Source: an uncultured Sphingomonas sp. (GTDB lineage: Bacteria > Pseudomonadota > Alphaproteobacteria > Sphingomonadales > Sphingomonadaceae). From it: a stretch of DNA of 64,000 bases. The stretch covers positions 62,001 to 126,000 of the forward strand of contig NZ_CALMPA010000071.1 of assembly GCF_937871615.1 (NCBI RefSeq), written 5' to 3'. Below the pieces are notes generated by a model. It made no database searches. It had not been told where the DNA came from and was given only the letters and a program-made list of their open reading frames with translations. The first letter of the stretch is position 1. Each line of letters starts with the position of its first letter. The position numbers and the translations under genes were made by a program. Below are positions 8,371 to 16,569 of this stretch, piece by piece.

Positions 8371-9279
8371 ATGCCGCGTGTTGCCACTCTCCCCCTGCAA
8401 CGGGTCATGTCCGGCGCGATGCAACGCGCGCAGGCCGATCTTGCCGCCACCCAATCCCGGCTTGATACCGGCAAGAGCGCCACGACCTACGCCGATCTCG
8501 GCACCGAGACCGTCCGCAATCTTTCCGTGCACAGCATGTTGGCGCGGCAGGATGCGCAATCGACGGTCGCCAAGCGCGTCGGCACCACGCTGTCGCTCTA
8601 TCAGGGCAATCTCGAATCGATCGACACCACGATCGGCGGCCTTCAGACTGATCTGTTGACCGCGATCGGCACCGGCGACAGCAGCGCGCTTTCCGCCGCC
8701 ATCTCAACCGCCTTCGATCTGTTCAGCCATGCCCTCAACGCATCGGACGGCGGCGCTCCGCTGTTCGGCGGTGGTCAGGTGGACAAACCGCCCTTCGCGG
8801 TCGGCTCGCTGGCGGATGCGCTGACGATCGACGCCGACAGCGCCTTTCTGGACGATGGCGTGCGCGTCAGCGCGCGCGTCGCCGATGGCGTGGACATGAA
8901 ATACGGCATCGGCGCATCCGAGATGGGCAAGGGCATCTACGAGGCGTTTCGCACGCTCGCCCAGCTCGGCACGCTCGGCGAAAAGCCGACCGACGCTCAG
9001 GTCGACATCATGAAGCAGGCGCTCGGCCAGATCGGCACCGGCCTGTCCGACCTGCGCACCGTCAATGCCGCGAACGGGCGGCGCCAGGGCCAGCTCGAAA
9101 CGCTCATCGAGCGTGGCGAGCAGCGCGAATTGCTGTTCCAGGGCGTGATCCAGCATCACGAGGATGCCGATCTCGGGCAGGTGGCGATCGACCTCGCCAA
9201 TCAGATGACCGTGCTGCAGGCGAGCTATTCCGCCTTTTCCAAGCTTGGCGGCCTCAGCCTGGTTTCATTCCTGCGCTGA
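8371..9279 (+). CDS. flgL: Hook-filament junction protein FlgL
   Basis: A 302-residue HAP3, homologous to flagellin. The N-terminal helix contains QRAQADLAATQSRLDTGKSAT and the C-terminal helix ends in LANQMTVLQASYSAFSKLGGLSL, the paired ends typical of FlgL. It is the last gene of the flgE-flgK-flgL operon and is followed by a terminator. No fliD (cap) gene follows, although one is often nearby in other bacteria. Confidence 0.93.
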   Translation: MPRVATLPLQRVMSGAMQRAQADLAATQSRLDTGKSATTYADLGTETVRNLSVHSMLARQDAQSTVAKRVGTTLSLYQGNLESIDTTIGGLQTDLLTAIGTGDSSALSAAISTAFDLFSHALNASDGGAPLFGGGQVDKPPFAVGSLADALTIDADSAFLDDGVRVSARVADGVDMKYGIGASEMGKGIYEAFRTLAQLGTLGEKPTDAQVDIMKQALGQIGTGLSDLRTVNAANGRRQGQLETLIERGEQRELLFQGVIQHHEDADLGQVAIDLANQMTVLQASYSAFSKLGGLSLVSFLR

Positions 9280-9309
9280 CGCTTCAGCCGGTAGCCGGCT
9301 TCCCCCCGC

Positions 9310-9347
9310 GCCCCGCTTCCCTTGTGGATGCGGGGCGTTTCCTTTTT
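9310..9347 (+). terminator. Rho-independent terminator after flgL
   Basis: A seven-base GC stem (GCCCCGC with GCGGGGC, 13-base loop) is followed by GTTTCCTTTTT. It is placed 30 bases after the flgL stop, between convergent genes. Confidence 0.75.
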
Positions 9348-9368
9348 GCGCGGATTTGAACGAGCGGC

Positions 9369-11132
9369 TCAGTCGCCCGCGTCGAGCAGATCGGCGATCG
9401 GCCCCGCCGGGCTGGCGCCGGGGATCGCGCTCATCGCCGCCGCCAGCCGCTCCGGCGCGACAGCGGACGCGCTGGCCGTAAGCGCGTCAAAGGCGTGCTC
9501 GGTCTTCAGCCCCCTGAACGCGGCGGCATAACGCGTTCGCAGCGCCTGCAACCGATCCTCCCGCCCGAGCATCGCCAGCGCGACCGCGAGACGCAGCACC
9601 TGCGCCTGTTGCGGCGCATCGAGCGCATCGGCGCGCGGCAGGCCGCTCCCCGCATCGGCGACGAACGCGTCCCATTTGCGCGCGCGCCAGTTCATCTCCG
9701 CACGGATCATCATCGCATCGGGCACCCCGTCGAGCGCCGCGAGCGCCGCCGAACCGCGCCCCAGCCGATAGAGCGCCACCGCCTCGATGCGCTTGCGGTT
9801 CGCGCGCATCTCGTCGGTGTAATCGCGCTGATCGGTGGTTCGCAGCGCGGTCAACGCCAGATCGGGTCGGCCCGCCAGGATGTGGAGCGATGCGACGCGG
9901 ACTGAAAGCGGCCCCTGCGCCACGTCGCGCGCGCGCCGGGTGAGCTGATATTGCAGCAATTCCGCCGCGCGCGCGTATAGCCCCGCCCCCTGCAGGCGAT
10001 CGGCGAAGCGCAGCGCCAGCAGATCACCCTCCGCGCCGATCGGCGCCAGTTCGCGATAATCCCAATACAGGCCGGCGGCCTGGGGCAGCGGCACGCGGCT
10101 ATCCGGCGCGAGCAGCCCGGCGAGCCGGTCCTGAAGCTCGATCAGCATCGGCCCCGCCGCCGCGCCGGGCCGGAAATAACGCAGCAACGCCGCGCCCGCC
10201 CGAAGCTGCGCGGGCACATCGCCCGCCTCGGCGCCCAGCGCCAGCGAAACGCGCAGCGCGCGCGCCTCGACCGGGCCGCCGCGCCAGCCATAGCGCATCG
10301 CCTCGATCCGCCGCAGCGCTTCCGCCGCGCCGATCGTTCGGGCGGCAAGGTCCGTCTCGATCGCCGCCAGCAGCGCATCGGCGCGAATTGCGGGGTCCGC
10401 GCTCAACGCGGAGCGCCCAAGCCGCAAGCGGCCCGGCGCGAGATACCCCTCCGCCAGCAACGCCCGGCCGCGCAGCACATTGGCGGCCTCGTCGCGGTCC
10501 GGCAGTGCCCGCAGCCACGACCGCGCGAGCGCGGGGCGCTGCATCTCCAGCGCGGCGGCGGCGGCTGGGAGCAGGAATGGCGCGCGCTCCCCCTGCGACC
10601 GGACATTGACCGCGCGGCTGGCGCAGCGCGCCTGCGCCAATGCCCCCGCCGCGTCGCCGGATTGCGCCAGTGCGCGCATCCGCCAGGCACATGCCTCGAT
10701 ATTGCCGCCCAGCTCCGGCAAGGCGAGCGCGGCCACCGCCTCGCGGTCATGCCCCGCCAGCGTCTGCGCCGCCCCGCACGCCAGCCGGAACGCGGGCACG
10801 AGATCAAGATCGCCGTCGTCACGGCGCATCATATCCAGCACGCCGATCGCTTCCGCGCCCAGCCCTTCACCGATCATCCGGCGGGCATAGGCCCAGCGCG
10901 CCGCCTGCCGATCCCCCTCGCCCGTCCGCGCGATCGCGGCCCAGCCGGTAGCGCCAGTATCGCGCCACGCACCGGGGCCGGCAATCGGCGGCATCTGCGC
11001 GAGTTGCGCGGCGAAACCGGGCAGCGCCCCCGAAACCGCCGCGTTCTGCGCCGCGCCGGGTGCGAAGGGGGCGGGTCGCGCCGCGCCAAGCGCGGTGCCG
11101 GCGGCGAGCAGCGCCAGTGCGATCCGCATCAT
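9369..11132 (-). CDS. Exported helical-repeat protein of the flagellar cluster, unknown function
   Basis: A protein of 587 residues, counting from an ATG that overlaps the stop of the preceding small gene and has GGAG eight bases upstream. The N-terminus (MMRIALALLAAGTALGAA) is a signal peptide. The mature part is almost all short Ala/Leu/Arg helices in pairs, as in tetratricopeptide or Sel1-like solenoids, for example AAELLQYQLTRRARDVAQG. I cannot name a family. Its partner is a small single-pass membrane protein with a flagellar-type promoter, so a periplasmic scaffold or motor-accessory role is plausible. This is inference. Confidence 0.75.
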   Translation of the reverse strand: MMRIALALLAAGTALGAARPAPFAPGAAQNAAVSGALPGFAAQLAQMPPIAGPGAWRDTGATGWAAIARTGEGDRQAARWAYARRMIGEGLGAEAIGVLDMMRRDDGDLDLVPAFRLACGAAQTLAGHDREAVAALALPELGGNIEACAWRMRALAQSGDAAGALAQARCASRAVNVRSQGERAPFLLPAAAAALEMQRPALARSWLRALPDRDEAANVLRGRALLAEGYLAPGRLRLGRSALSADPAIRADALLAAIETDLAARTIGAAEALRRIEAMRYGWRGGPVEARALRVSLALGAEAGDVPAQLRAGAALLRYFRPGAAAGPMLIELQDRLAGLLAPDSRVPLPQAAGLYWDYRELAPIGAEGDLLALRFADRLQGAGLYARAAELLQYQLTRRARDVAQGPLSVRVASLHILAGRPDLALTALRTTDQRDYTDEMRANRKRIEAVALYRLGRGSAALAALDGVPDAMMIRAEMNWRARKWDAFVADAGSGLPRADALDAPQQAQVLRLAVALAMLGREDRLQALRTRYAAAFRGLKTEHAFDALTASASAVAPERLAAAMSAIPGASPAGPIADLLDAGD

Positions 11133-11371
11133 CCGGCGCTCCGCAGCGTGAAATATGCCGCACACGCGCCACCGGCTACGCAGGCGAGCAGGAACAATAT
11201 TATTGCCAGCATCGGCAAAGCACCCGCGCTGGCCGGGGCCGCGCCGGACGTGGCCGTCTGCGCCACTACGCGCGCGTCACCCTCGATCGTAACCGGGGTG
11301 GCGCGCCGCCTGGCATTGCCGCTGCCATCGGAGACGAGACGCATCCTTGCCGGGCGCTGGTCGTGGCTCAC
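11129..11371 (-). CDS. Small single-pass membrane protein, unknown
   Basis: An 80-residue protein starting at GTG, with AGGTGA five bases upstream; an internal ATG nine codons later is the alternative. It has one hydrophobic segment near the C-terminus (LPMLAIILFLLACVAGGACAAY) after a polar, arginine-containing N-terminus. It overlaps the next gene by ATGA, so translation is coupled to the exported repeat protein, and it has its own CCTATAAT element 28 bases upstream. I do not recognise a family. Confidence 0.7.
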   Translation of the reverse strand: MSHDQRPARMRLVSDGSGNARRRATPVTIEGDARVVAQTATSGAAPASAGALPMLAIILFLLACVAGGACAAYFTLRSAG

Positions 11372-11399
11372 TTGTTCACCTGCTTGGTTATTTGATTCT

Positions 11400-11407
11400 A
11401 TTATAGG
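11400..11407 (-). promoter_or_regulatory. CCTATAAT element between divergent exported-protein genes
   Basis: The minus strand reads CTCTCCTATAATAGAATC, about 28 bases before the GTG of the small membrane protein. The core is near-palindromic (TCTATTATAGGA), so it could also serve the plus-strand gene starting 50 bases away. Confidence 0.6.
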
Positions 11408-11456
11408 AGAGGAGGCCGCCGGAGCGGTGCGCCATCGCCTGTTCGGGAGATATGAG

Positions 11457-11912
11457 TTGCAGGGCAGATCGCCGCGATCAAAGCGGGCATCGGGATTGAG
11501 GCCGACGACGGCGGCACTTGCGCTGGCGGCGGCGGTTTGCCCCCTGCCCGCCGGGGTCGCGCTCGCCGCCGAGGGCGGCAGCGAGGATGCCGCGCAGCAG
11601 GGCCTGTATCTGGTGCCGATGGAAGAAATCACGGTGCCGATCATCGAATCCGATCGCGTCAACGGCGCGCTGCGGTTCAAGCTGGTGCTGGCGGCGCGCG
11701 ACAGCGACGGATCGGTCGTGTTGCGCCGCCAGATGCCCGAGCTGCGCGCCGCCGGGATCGCCGCGGGGCTGGAGTTCGCCCGCCTCGACGTATCGGGGCT
11801 GCGCCCGGTCGACGCGATCAGCTTCAGCGAGCGGCTCTCGACGGCATTATCCGCCGTGGACCCGTCGCTGGCACGCGTGCTGATCGTGGAACTGGCCGCC
11901 GAGCCGGCCTGA
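11457..11912 (+). CDS. Exported FliL-like accessory protein
   Basis: A 151-residue protein starting at TTG, with GGGAG seven bases upstream. It carries a signal peptide with a basic n-region (RSPRSKRA) and a hydrophobic core ending ALAAEGG. The mature domain runs YLVPMEEITVPII, then a hydrophobic strand (ALRFKLVLAAR), a run with MPELRAA, and ends VLIVELAAEPA. This order resembles the periplasmic domain of FliL-type stator-support proteins and of the protein at 41418. The similarity is by pattern only. A generic exported protein is the alternative. Confidence 0.6.
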   Translation: MQGRSPRSKRASGLRPTTAALALAAAVCPLPAGVALAAEGGSEDAAQQGLYLVPMEEITVPIIESDRVNGALRFKLVLAARDSDGSVVLRRQMPELRAAGIAAGLEFARLDVSGLRPVDAISFSERLSTALSAVDPSLARVLIVELAAEPA

Positions 11913-11934
11913 GCGAGCGAGCGGGCGCCCGGCC

Positions 11935-12501
11935 TTAAAGCCCGGCGCGCCGCCGCTCCGGGCGCGCGGGGGGATTCGCCGGCGAAGGCGAAGCGGCTGC
12001 CGCCTGTTCCACCGGCGGCCTCGCCGCATTGCGCCGCGCCAGCGCCATGGTCAGCGCCGCCGCGCCGCGCGGGGTCATCGCCCCCATAATCAGCGCGGTG
12101 GAGCGTTCGCGCATCCGCTGCGCGACCTTCATCTGCACCTCCAGATCGAGTTGCTCGAACACCGCCGCCGCGCGCGCCGGCTTCATCGCCTGATAGATGC
12201 GCGCCAGTTCGTCGAACGGCGCGTCGGCGGGGGTCGGGCCAGTGCCGGGGCGACGCTGATCCATCTCCGCCTGAAGCCGCGCTTCCGCAGCGCGCGCCGC
12301 CTGTTCGCGCAGATCCAGCCCGCGCGAGCGGCTGGCCTGCGCGGCATCGCGATCGCTCATGTCGCGCTCGATCGCCGATCCCAGCCGGCTCTTGCCCGCA
12401 TCCGCTGAACTTCCGGCGGCGAAAGAGACGGTGTTCGCCACCACCCCCATGGCGGCGGCAGCCGCCGTCAGCGACAGCAGGGTAAGACGCGGCAGCGCCA
12501 T
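11935..12501 (-). CDS. motE: Motility protein MotE (MgtE-N-like chaperone)
   Basis: A 188-residue periplasmic protein with an N-terminal signal or anchor (LPRLTLLSLTAAAAAMGVVA), a charged coiled-coil stretch, and an MgtE-N-like helical repeat at about 95-150 (FDELARIYQAMKPARAAAVFEQL, then KVAQRMRERSTALIMGAM). In rhizobia, MotE is a chaperone for the stator-linked protein MotC. No motC is seen here, so the partner may differ. It is the last gene of fliL-fliM-DUF6468-motE and overlaps its upstream neighbour. Confidence 0.85.
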   Translation of the reverse strand: MALPRLTLLSLTAAAAAMGVVANTVSFAAGSSADAGKSRLGSAIERDMSDRDAAQASRSRGLDLREQAARAAEARLQAEMDQRRPGTGPTPADAPFDELARIYQAMKPARAAAVFEQLDLEVQMKVAQRMRERSTALIMGAMTPRGAAALTMALARRNAARPPVEQAAAASPSPANPPARPERRRAGL

Positions 12502-12950
12502 CACGCCGCCTCCGCCCGAACGACGGGCGCGTCATCCGCCGCCGCGTCGTCGGTCCCGGTATCGCCAACCGCCGCGAGGATCGCCGCCACGCCGCCGCCA
12601 TCAACGGCGTCGGCACCACCCTCATCCCGATCCGCATTGGCGAGCTTCACCGCGCCAAGGATGCGTTCGGCGGCGGCATTGCCGATCCCGGTGATGAGTT
12701 CCAGCTCGTCACGCAATTCGCGCGCGCGCTCCACCTGCCGCGCATGTTGCGCGCAATCGGCGCCCAGCGTGCGCTTCATCTCGGACAACACACCGCGCGC
12801 TTCCCCGGTCGCCTTGTCCAGCGCGGCGACCATCAGCGGCAGATCGCCATCCTTCACCTGGTTCAGGCTGCGCGCCATCCGCACGCTCTGCACCAGCACG
12901 GCAGCGCACAGGATGCTCGTCAGCAAATTCGCCACCAGCGCGATCGTCAT
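12501..12950 (-). CDS. DUF6468 family flagellar-operon protein
   Basis: A 149-residue protein with one N-terminal membrane helix (IALVANLLTSILCAAVLVQSV) and a cytoplasmic coiled coil containing LPLMVAALDKATGEARGVLSEMK, ending in an acidic, Gly/Ala-rich tail. Proteins of this shape sit between fliM and motE in many alphaproteobacterial flagellar operons (DUF6468). The function is not established. It overlaps fliM by ATGA and motE by one base. Confidence 0.8.
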   Translation of the reverse strand: MTIALVANLLTSILCAAVLVQSVRMARSLNQVKDGDLPLMVAALDKATGEARGVLSEMKRTLGADCAQHARQVERARELRDELELITGIGNAAAERILGAVKLANADRDEGGADAVDGGGVAAILAAVGDTGTDDAAADDAPVVRAEAA

Positions 12951-13969
12951 GCCTTACCCCTTTTTTCCCCGGAAACATTGTTGACCAGCCGCACCGCGAT
13001 GCGCCCGCTGCGCTGGCCGATCTGCGCCTGCGCCAGCACCACGCCGCCGCACGCGATATCGAGCGGATCATCGGGATCGCGATTGAGCGCGATCGTCTGC
13101 CCCACCGCCAGCGCGTTCAAATCGGCGATCGGCATCGCACGCTCGCCGAGCAGCACGCCGACCGCCACGCTGGTCTTGCGGATTTCGGACGCCATATGCG
13201 CCTCCCAGATGCTGTCGCGCCCGCTCTTTTCGCCCATGAAACGCTGGAGCAGCTTGTCGCGCACCGGCTCCAGCGTCGCATAGGGAAAGACGAGCGAGAA
13301 ATGGCCGCCGCGCCCGTCCATATCCACGCGGAAGGTGGAGGTGGCGCAGATGTTCGACGATCCGGCGATCGCGGCGAAACGCGGGTTGGTCTCCACCCGC
13401 TCCAGCTCGATCGTGATCGGCTCGATCGGGGCGAAGGCGTCAGCGAAATCGTTGAGCGCCAGTTCCAGCATCCGCGACACCAGTCGCGTTTCGATCGTGG
13501 TGAAGGCGCGCCCGTCGATCATCGTCGGCGGCCCGCCGCCGCGCCCGCCGAGCAGCGCATCCACCACGGCGTAGATCAGCCCGGATTCGACCGTGACGAT
13601 GCCGTAGCTTTCCCATTCCCGCACCTTGAACACGCCGACCATCGCCGGCAGCGCGACACGATTCATGAATTCGCCGAAGCGCGCGGAGGTCACTTCCTCC
13701 AGGCTCACCTCGATCGCGTCGGAGGTAAGGTTGCGCATCGAACTGGCGAAGGCGCGGACGACGCGATCGCACACCACCTCCAGCATCGGCATCCGTTCGT
13801 GGCTGATGACGCGCGATTCCACCACCGCGCGCATCCCCGCCTTGCGGACGAGCGGGCCGACATCCCCGAACAAGGCGTCGATATCCGCCTGATCGAACTT
13901 CGCGTCGCCCATCTCGCCCAGCGGCGCCACGGGCGGTTCGGGAAGGTCGAAATCCTCAAGCTCGATCAT
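12947..13969 (-). CDS. fliM: Flagellar motor switch protein FliM
   Basis: A 340-residue C-ring subunit that receives CheY-P. The N-terminal CheY-binding motif DQADIDALFGD is at about 26-36, followed by the CheC-like middle domain and a C-terminal SpoA domain (ADLNALAVGQTIALN, about 285-300). Length and domain order are normal. It is translationally coupled to fliL upstream and the DUF6468 gene downstream. Confidence 0.96.
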   Translation of the reverse strand: MIELEDFDLPEPPVAPLGEMGDAKFDQADIDALFGDVGPLVRKAGMRAVVESRVISHERMPMLEVVCDRVVRAFASSMRNLTSDAIEVSLEEVTSARFGEFMNRVALPAMVGVFKVREWESYGIVTVESGLIYAVVDALLGGRGGGPPTMIDGRAFTTIETRLVSRMLELALNDFADAFAPIEPITIELERVETNPRFAAIAGSSNICATSTFRVDMDGRGGHFSLVFPYATLEPVRDKLLQRFMGEKSGRDSIWEAHMASEIRKTSVAVGVLLGERAMPIADLNALAVGQTIALNRDPDDPLDIACGGVVLAQAQIGQRSGRIAVRLVNNVSGEKRGKA

Positions 13970-14466
13970 TGCTGCACCAGATCCTGAACGAGAACATCCT
14001 TCACCGCGCCATCGCCCAGCACGGCGGCGCTGCGGCGCAGCAACTCCTCCTTGATGCGGAACACCGCCGCCGATCCGGCCAAATCCTCCGGGCGCAATTC
14101 GCGCAGGAACGGCTGATAGGCATCAAGCAGCGCCGGAATGTGGCTGGTGAGCGTATCCGTAGAGCCGCTCGCGCCGGGGACGAGCATCAGATGGACCTTC
14201 AGGAAATGCGCCGCGCCATCCGGCGAGCGCAGGTTCACGATCATCTCCGGCACGTCGACATATTCGGCCTTGCCCGCCGCCGCCTTCGCGCCTCCCTCGC
14301 CGCCGTCCGATCGGGTCATCAGGAACGTCGTCACGCCGGCAACGAGCAACAGCGCCGCCGCCACCGCCCCGGCGATCAGCATCCATTTGCGCCGCGCGTT
14401 TGGCCGCGTTGCCCCGATCGGCTCCGCCCCTTCCGCATCCATCTCGACGATTTCGGCATCCGCCAT
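13966..14466 (-). CDS. fliL: Flagellar stator-associated protein FliL
   Basis: A 166-residue protein using the ATG of MADAEIVEMD (ribosome site GAAAGG); a longer frame upstream lacks support. It has one membrane helix (about 29-50) and a periplasmic domain with VPEMIVNLRSPDGAAHFLKVHLML, typical FliL. FliL rings support MotA/B stators under load. It heads the fliL-fliM-DUF6468-motE operon, with a CCTATAAT element 57 bases upstream. Confidence 0.93.
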   Translation of the reverse strand: MADAEIVEMDAEGAEPIGATRPNARRKWMLIAGAVAAALLLVAGVTTFLMTRSDGGEGGAKAAAGKAEYVDVPEMIVNLRSPDGAAHFLKVHLMLVPGASGSTDTLTSHIPALLDAYQPFLRELRPEDLAGSAAVFRIKEELLRRSAAVLGDGAVKDVLVQDLVQQ

Positions 14467-14518
14467 CCGCACTCGACCTTTCGAATTGCACGCCCCGCGA
14501 CCGCACCGGCGCATTTCA

Positions 14519-14531
14519 TCCTATTATAGGA
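14519..14531. promoter_or_regulatory. Palindromic TCCTATTATAGGA promoter element (fliL / flgF)
   Basis: A perfect palindrome midway between the fliL and flgF starts (about 50-57 bases from each). Read leftward it gives CCTATAAT for fliL; read rightward CCTATTAT for flgF. One element may therefore fire in both directions. Confidence 0.6.
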
Positions 14532-14540
14532 ACGTCGCCC

Positions 14541-14553
14541 GGCAATTTTTGCC
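14541..14553. promoter_or_regulatory. GGCAATTTTTGCC palindrome in fliL-flgF intergenic region
   Basis: A second exact copy of the 13-bp inverted repeat. It lies 12 bases upstream of the TATAAT for fliL and just downstream of the same element for flgF, so a bound protein could act differently on the two genes. Confidence 0.6.
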
Positions 14554-14581
14554 TGGCCGGTTTTTTTTGAGGAACGACCCG

Positions 14582-15319
14582 GTGGACATCGCCTCTTATG
14601 TTCTGCTGAGCCAGGAACAGGCGCTCCGCCGCCGCATGGACGTGGCGGCGAACAATCTCGCCAACATGAGCACGGTGGGCTTCAAGCGCGAGCGCCCGGT
14701 GTTCCACGAATATGTCGAACAGACCGATTCCGCGGTCACGCCCGCGCGGCAAACCTCGTTCGTGCTCGATTACGGCGCGGTGCATGACAGCGCGGCGGGC
14801 GCGTTCCAGCCCACCGGCAACCCGCTCGACGTGATGATCGAGGGCGACGGTTATCTGTCGGTGGAGGCCGGGGACGGTACGATCGCCTATACGCGCGCGG
14901 GCTTCGTCAAGGTGCTGGAGAACGGCGAACTGGCGGCGAGCGGCGGGCAGCGCATCCTCGGCGAAGGCGGTCGCCCGATCGTCATCCCGGCGGAAGACGC
15001 AGCGCATCTATCGGTCTCGGCGGATGGCACGGTTTCGGGCGTGAACGGGCCGCTGGGGCGGCTTGCCGTGACGGTGTTCGACGAAGCCAATGTCGATCCG
15101 CGCGGCGACGGGCTGATGAGCGGCGCGGGCGGGCGCGAACTGGCGGCGGGCGAGACACGGCTTCGCAGCGGCGGGGTCGAGGGATCGAACGTCAACGCGA
15201 TCGTCGAGACGACCGACATGATCGCGATCCTGCGCGCCTATCAGACCAGCCAGAACATCACCCAGACCATGTCCGACATGCGCAAGCAGGCGATCGACCG
15301 CCTGGGCCGCGTCGGCTGA
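14582..15319 (+). CDS. flgF: Flagellar proximal rod protein FlgF
   Basis: A 245-residue rod protein starting at GTG (GAGGAAC upstream). The N-terminus YVLLSQEQALRRRMDVAANNLANMSTVGFK and the C-terminal helix DMIAILRAYQTSQNITQTM are the paired axial signatures, and FEYV-type spacing with the 245-residue length fits FlgF. It is the first gene of flgF-flgG-flgA-flgH. Confidence 0.93.
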   Translation: MDIASYVLLSQEQALRRRMDVAANNLANMSTVGFKRERPVFHEYVEQTDSAVTPARQTSFVLDYGAVHDSAAGAFQPTGNPLDVMIEGDGYLSVEAGDGTIAYTRAGFVKVLENGELAASGGQRILGEGGRPIVIPAEDAAHLSVSADGTVSGVNGPLGRLAVTVFDEANVDPRGDGLMSGAGGRELAAGETRLRSGGVEGSNVNAIVETTDMIAILRAYQTSQNITQTMSDMRKQAIDRLGRVG

Positions 15320-15341
15320 ATTTCACGAAAGGACGATCTCA

Positions 15342-16124
15342 ATGCGCTCCCTGTCGATCGCCAGCACCGGAATGCTGGCGCAGCAAACCAACGTCGATGT
15401 CATTTCGAACAACATCGCCAACATGAACACCACCGCGTTCAAGCGGCAGCGCGCCGAATTTCAGGATCTGCTCTATCAGCAGGTCACGCGCCCCGGCTCG
15501 TCCACCAGCGACCAGACCGCCTCCCCCGCCGGCATCCAGCTCGGCGCGGGCGTGCGCACCGGCGGCGTCTATCGCATCAACGAACAGGGCGCGTTGCAGC
15601 AGACCGGCAATCCCTATGACGTGGCGATCGAAGGGCGCGGCTATTTCCAGGTCACGCTGCCCGGCGGCGAAACCGCCTATACCCGCGACGGCGCTTTCCA
15701 GCTTTCCGATCAGGGCGAACTGGTGACGCAGGACGGCTATCCGCTGCAACCGGGCATCACCATTCCGCAGGGCGCAACCTCCGTCGCCATCTCCAAGACC
15801 GGGCTGGTGCAGGCGGTGATGGCGGGCGATCCGCAGCCGCAGACGCTGGGCCAGCTCCAACTCGCCACGTTCATGAACGAATCCGGGCTGGAGGCGAAGG
15901 GCGGCAACCTGTTCCTCGAAACCTCCGCCTCGGGCCAGCCGGTGACGGCGCAGCCCGGCGAGCCGGGGTTCGGGCTGCTCACCCAGAATTTCATCGAGGG
16001 CGCGAACGTCAATCCGGTATCCGAGATCACCGCGCTCATCACCGCGCAGCGCGCCTATGAGATGAACAGCCGGGTGGTGAAGACCGCCGACGAAATGCTG
16101 GCGACGACCAGCCAGTTGCGCTGA
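15342..16124 (+). CDS. flgG: Flagellar distal rod protein FlgG
   Basis: A 260-residue rod protein with the strongly conserved start MRSLSIASTGMLAQQTNVDVISNNIANMNTTAFK, the FlgG-typical EFQDLLYQQ, and the end RAYEMNSRVVKTADEMLATTSQLR. Length is canonical. The stop overlaps the flgA start (TGATG). Confidence 0.98.
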   Translation: MRSLSIASTGMLAQQTNVDVISNNIANMNTTAFKRQRAEFQDLLYQQVTRPGSSTSDQTASPAGIQLGAGVRTGGVYRINEQGALQQTGNPYDVAIEGRGYFQVTLPGGETAYTRDGAFQLSDQGELVTQDGYPLQPGITIPQGATSVAISKTGLVQAVMAGDPQPQTLGQLQLATFMNESGLEAKGGNLFLETSASGQPVTAQPGEPGFGLLTQNFIEGANVNPVSEITALITAQRAYEMNSRVVKTADEMLATTSQLR

Positions 16125-16558
16125 TGCAATCGCTCATCGCGCTGCTGCTCGCCGCCGCGCCCGCGGGCACGGGCGCGATGGTCGATGCCGCCGTGCTCGA
16201 TCACGCGGTGCGCAAGGGCGACCGGCTCGATGCGCAGGATTTTCGCATCGAGCAAAAACCCGCGATCGCGGCGCGCGGCGCGGTGACGCGGGAGGCCGCC
16301 TCCGGCATGGAGGCCACTCGTGCCATCCCCGCCGGCGCGATCGTGCGGGCAAGCGATCTCGCCCCGGCGCAGCTCGTGCGGCGCGGAGAGGCGGTTGTCA
16401 TCCGCATTCTTAACGGGCCGCTGGCGATCACGACGGCGGGCCGCGCGCTGGGCGGCGGCGCGAAGGGCGACACCGTGCGCGTCGTCACCAACGCCACCAG
16501 CCGCACGCTCGACGGCCAGATCGAATCCGCCGGCACCGTTCGCATCCTCAATCCGTGA
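16124..16558 (+). CDS. flgA: Flagellar basal-body P-ring formation protein FlgA
   Basis: A 144-residue periplasmic chaperone for P-ring (FlgI) assembly. It has a short signal peptide (LIALLLAAAPAGTGA) and a SAF-type domain with VRKGDRLDAQDFRIE and the C-terminal GDTVRVVTNATSRTLDGQIESAG. This is the short FlgA form common in alphaproteobacteria. It is coupled to flgG and ends just before flgH. Confidence 0.92.
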   Translation: MQSLIALLLAAAPAGTGAMVDAAVLDHAVRKGDRLDAQDFRIEQKPAIAARGAVTREAASGMEATRAIPAGAIVRASDLAPAQLVRRGEAVVIRILNGPLAITTAGRALGGGAKGDTVRVVTNATSRTLDGQIESAGTVRILNP

Positions 16559-16569
16559 AAGGCCGCGCC

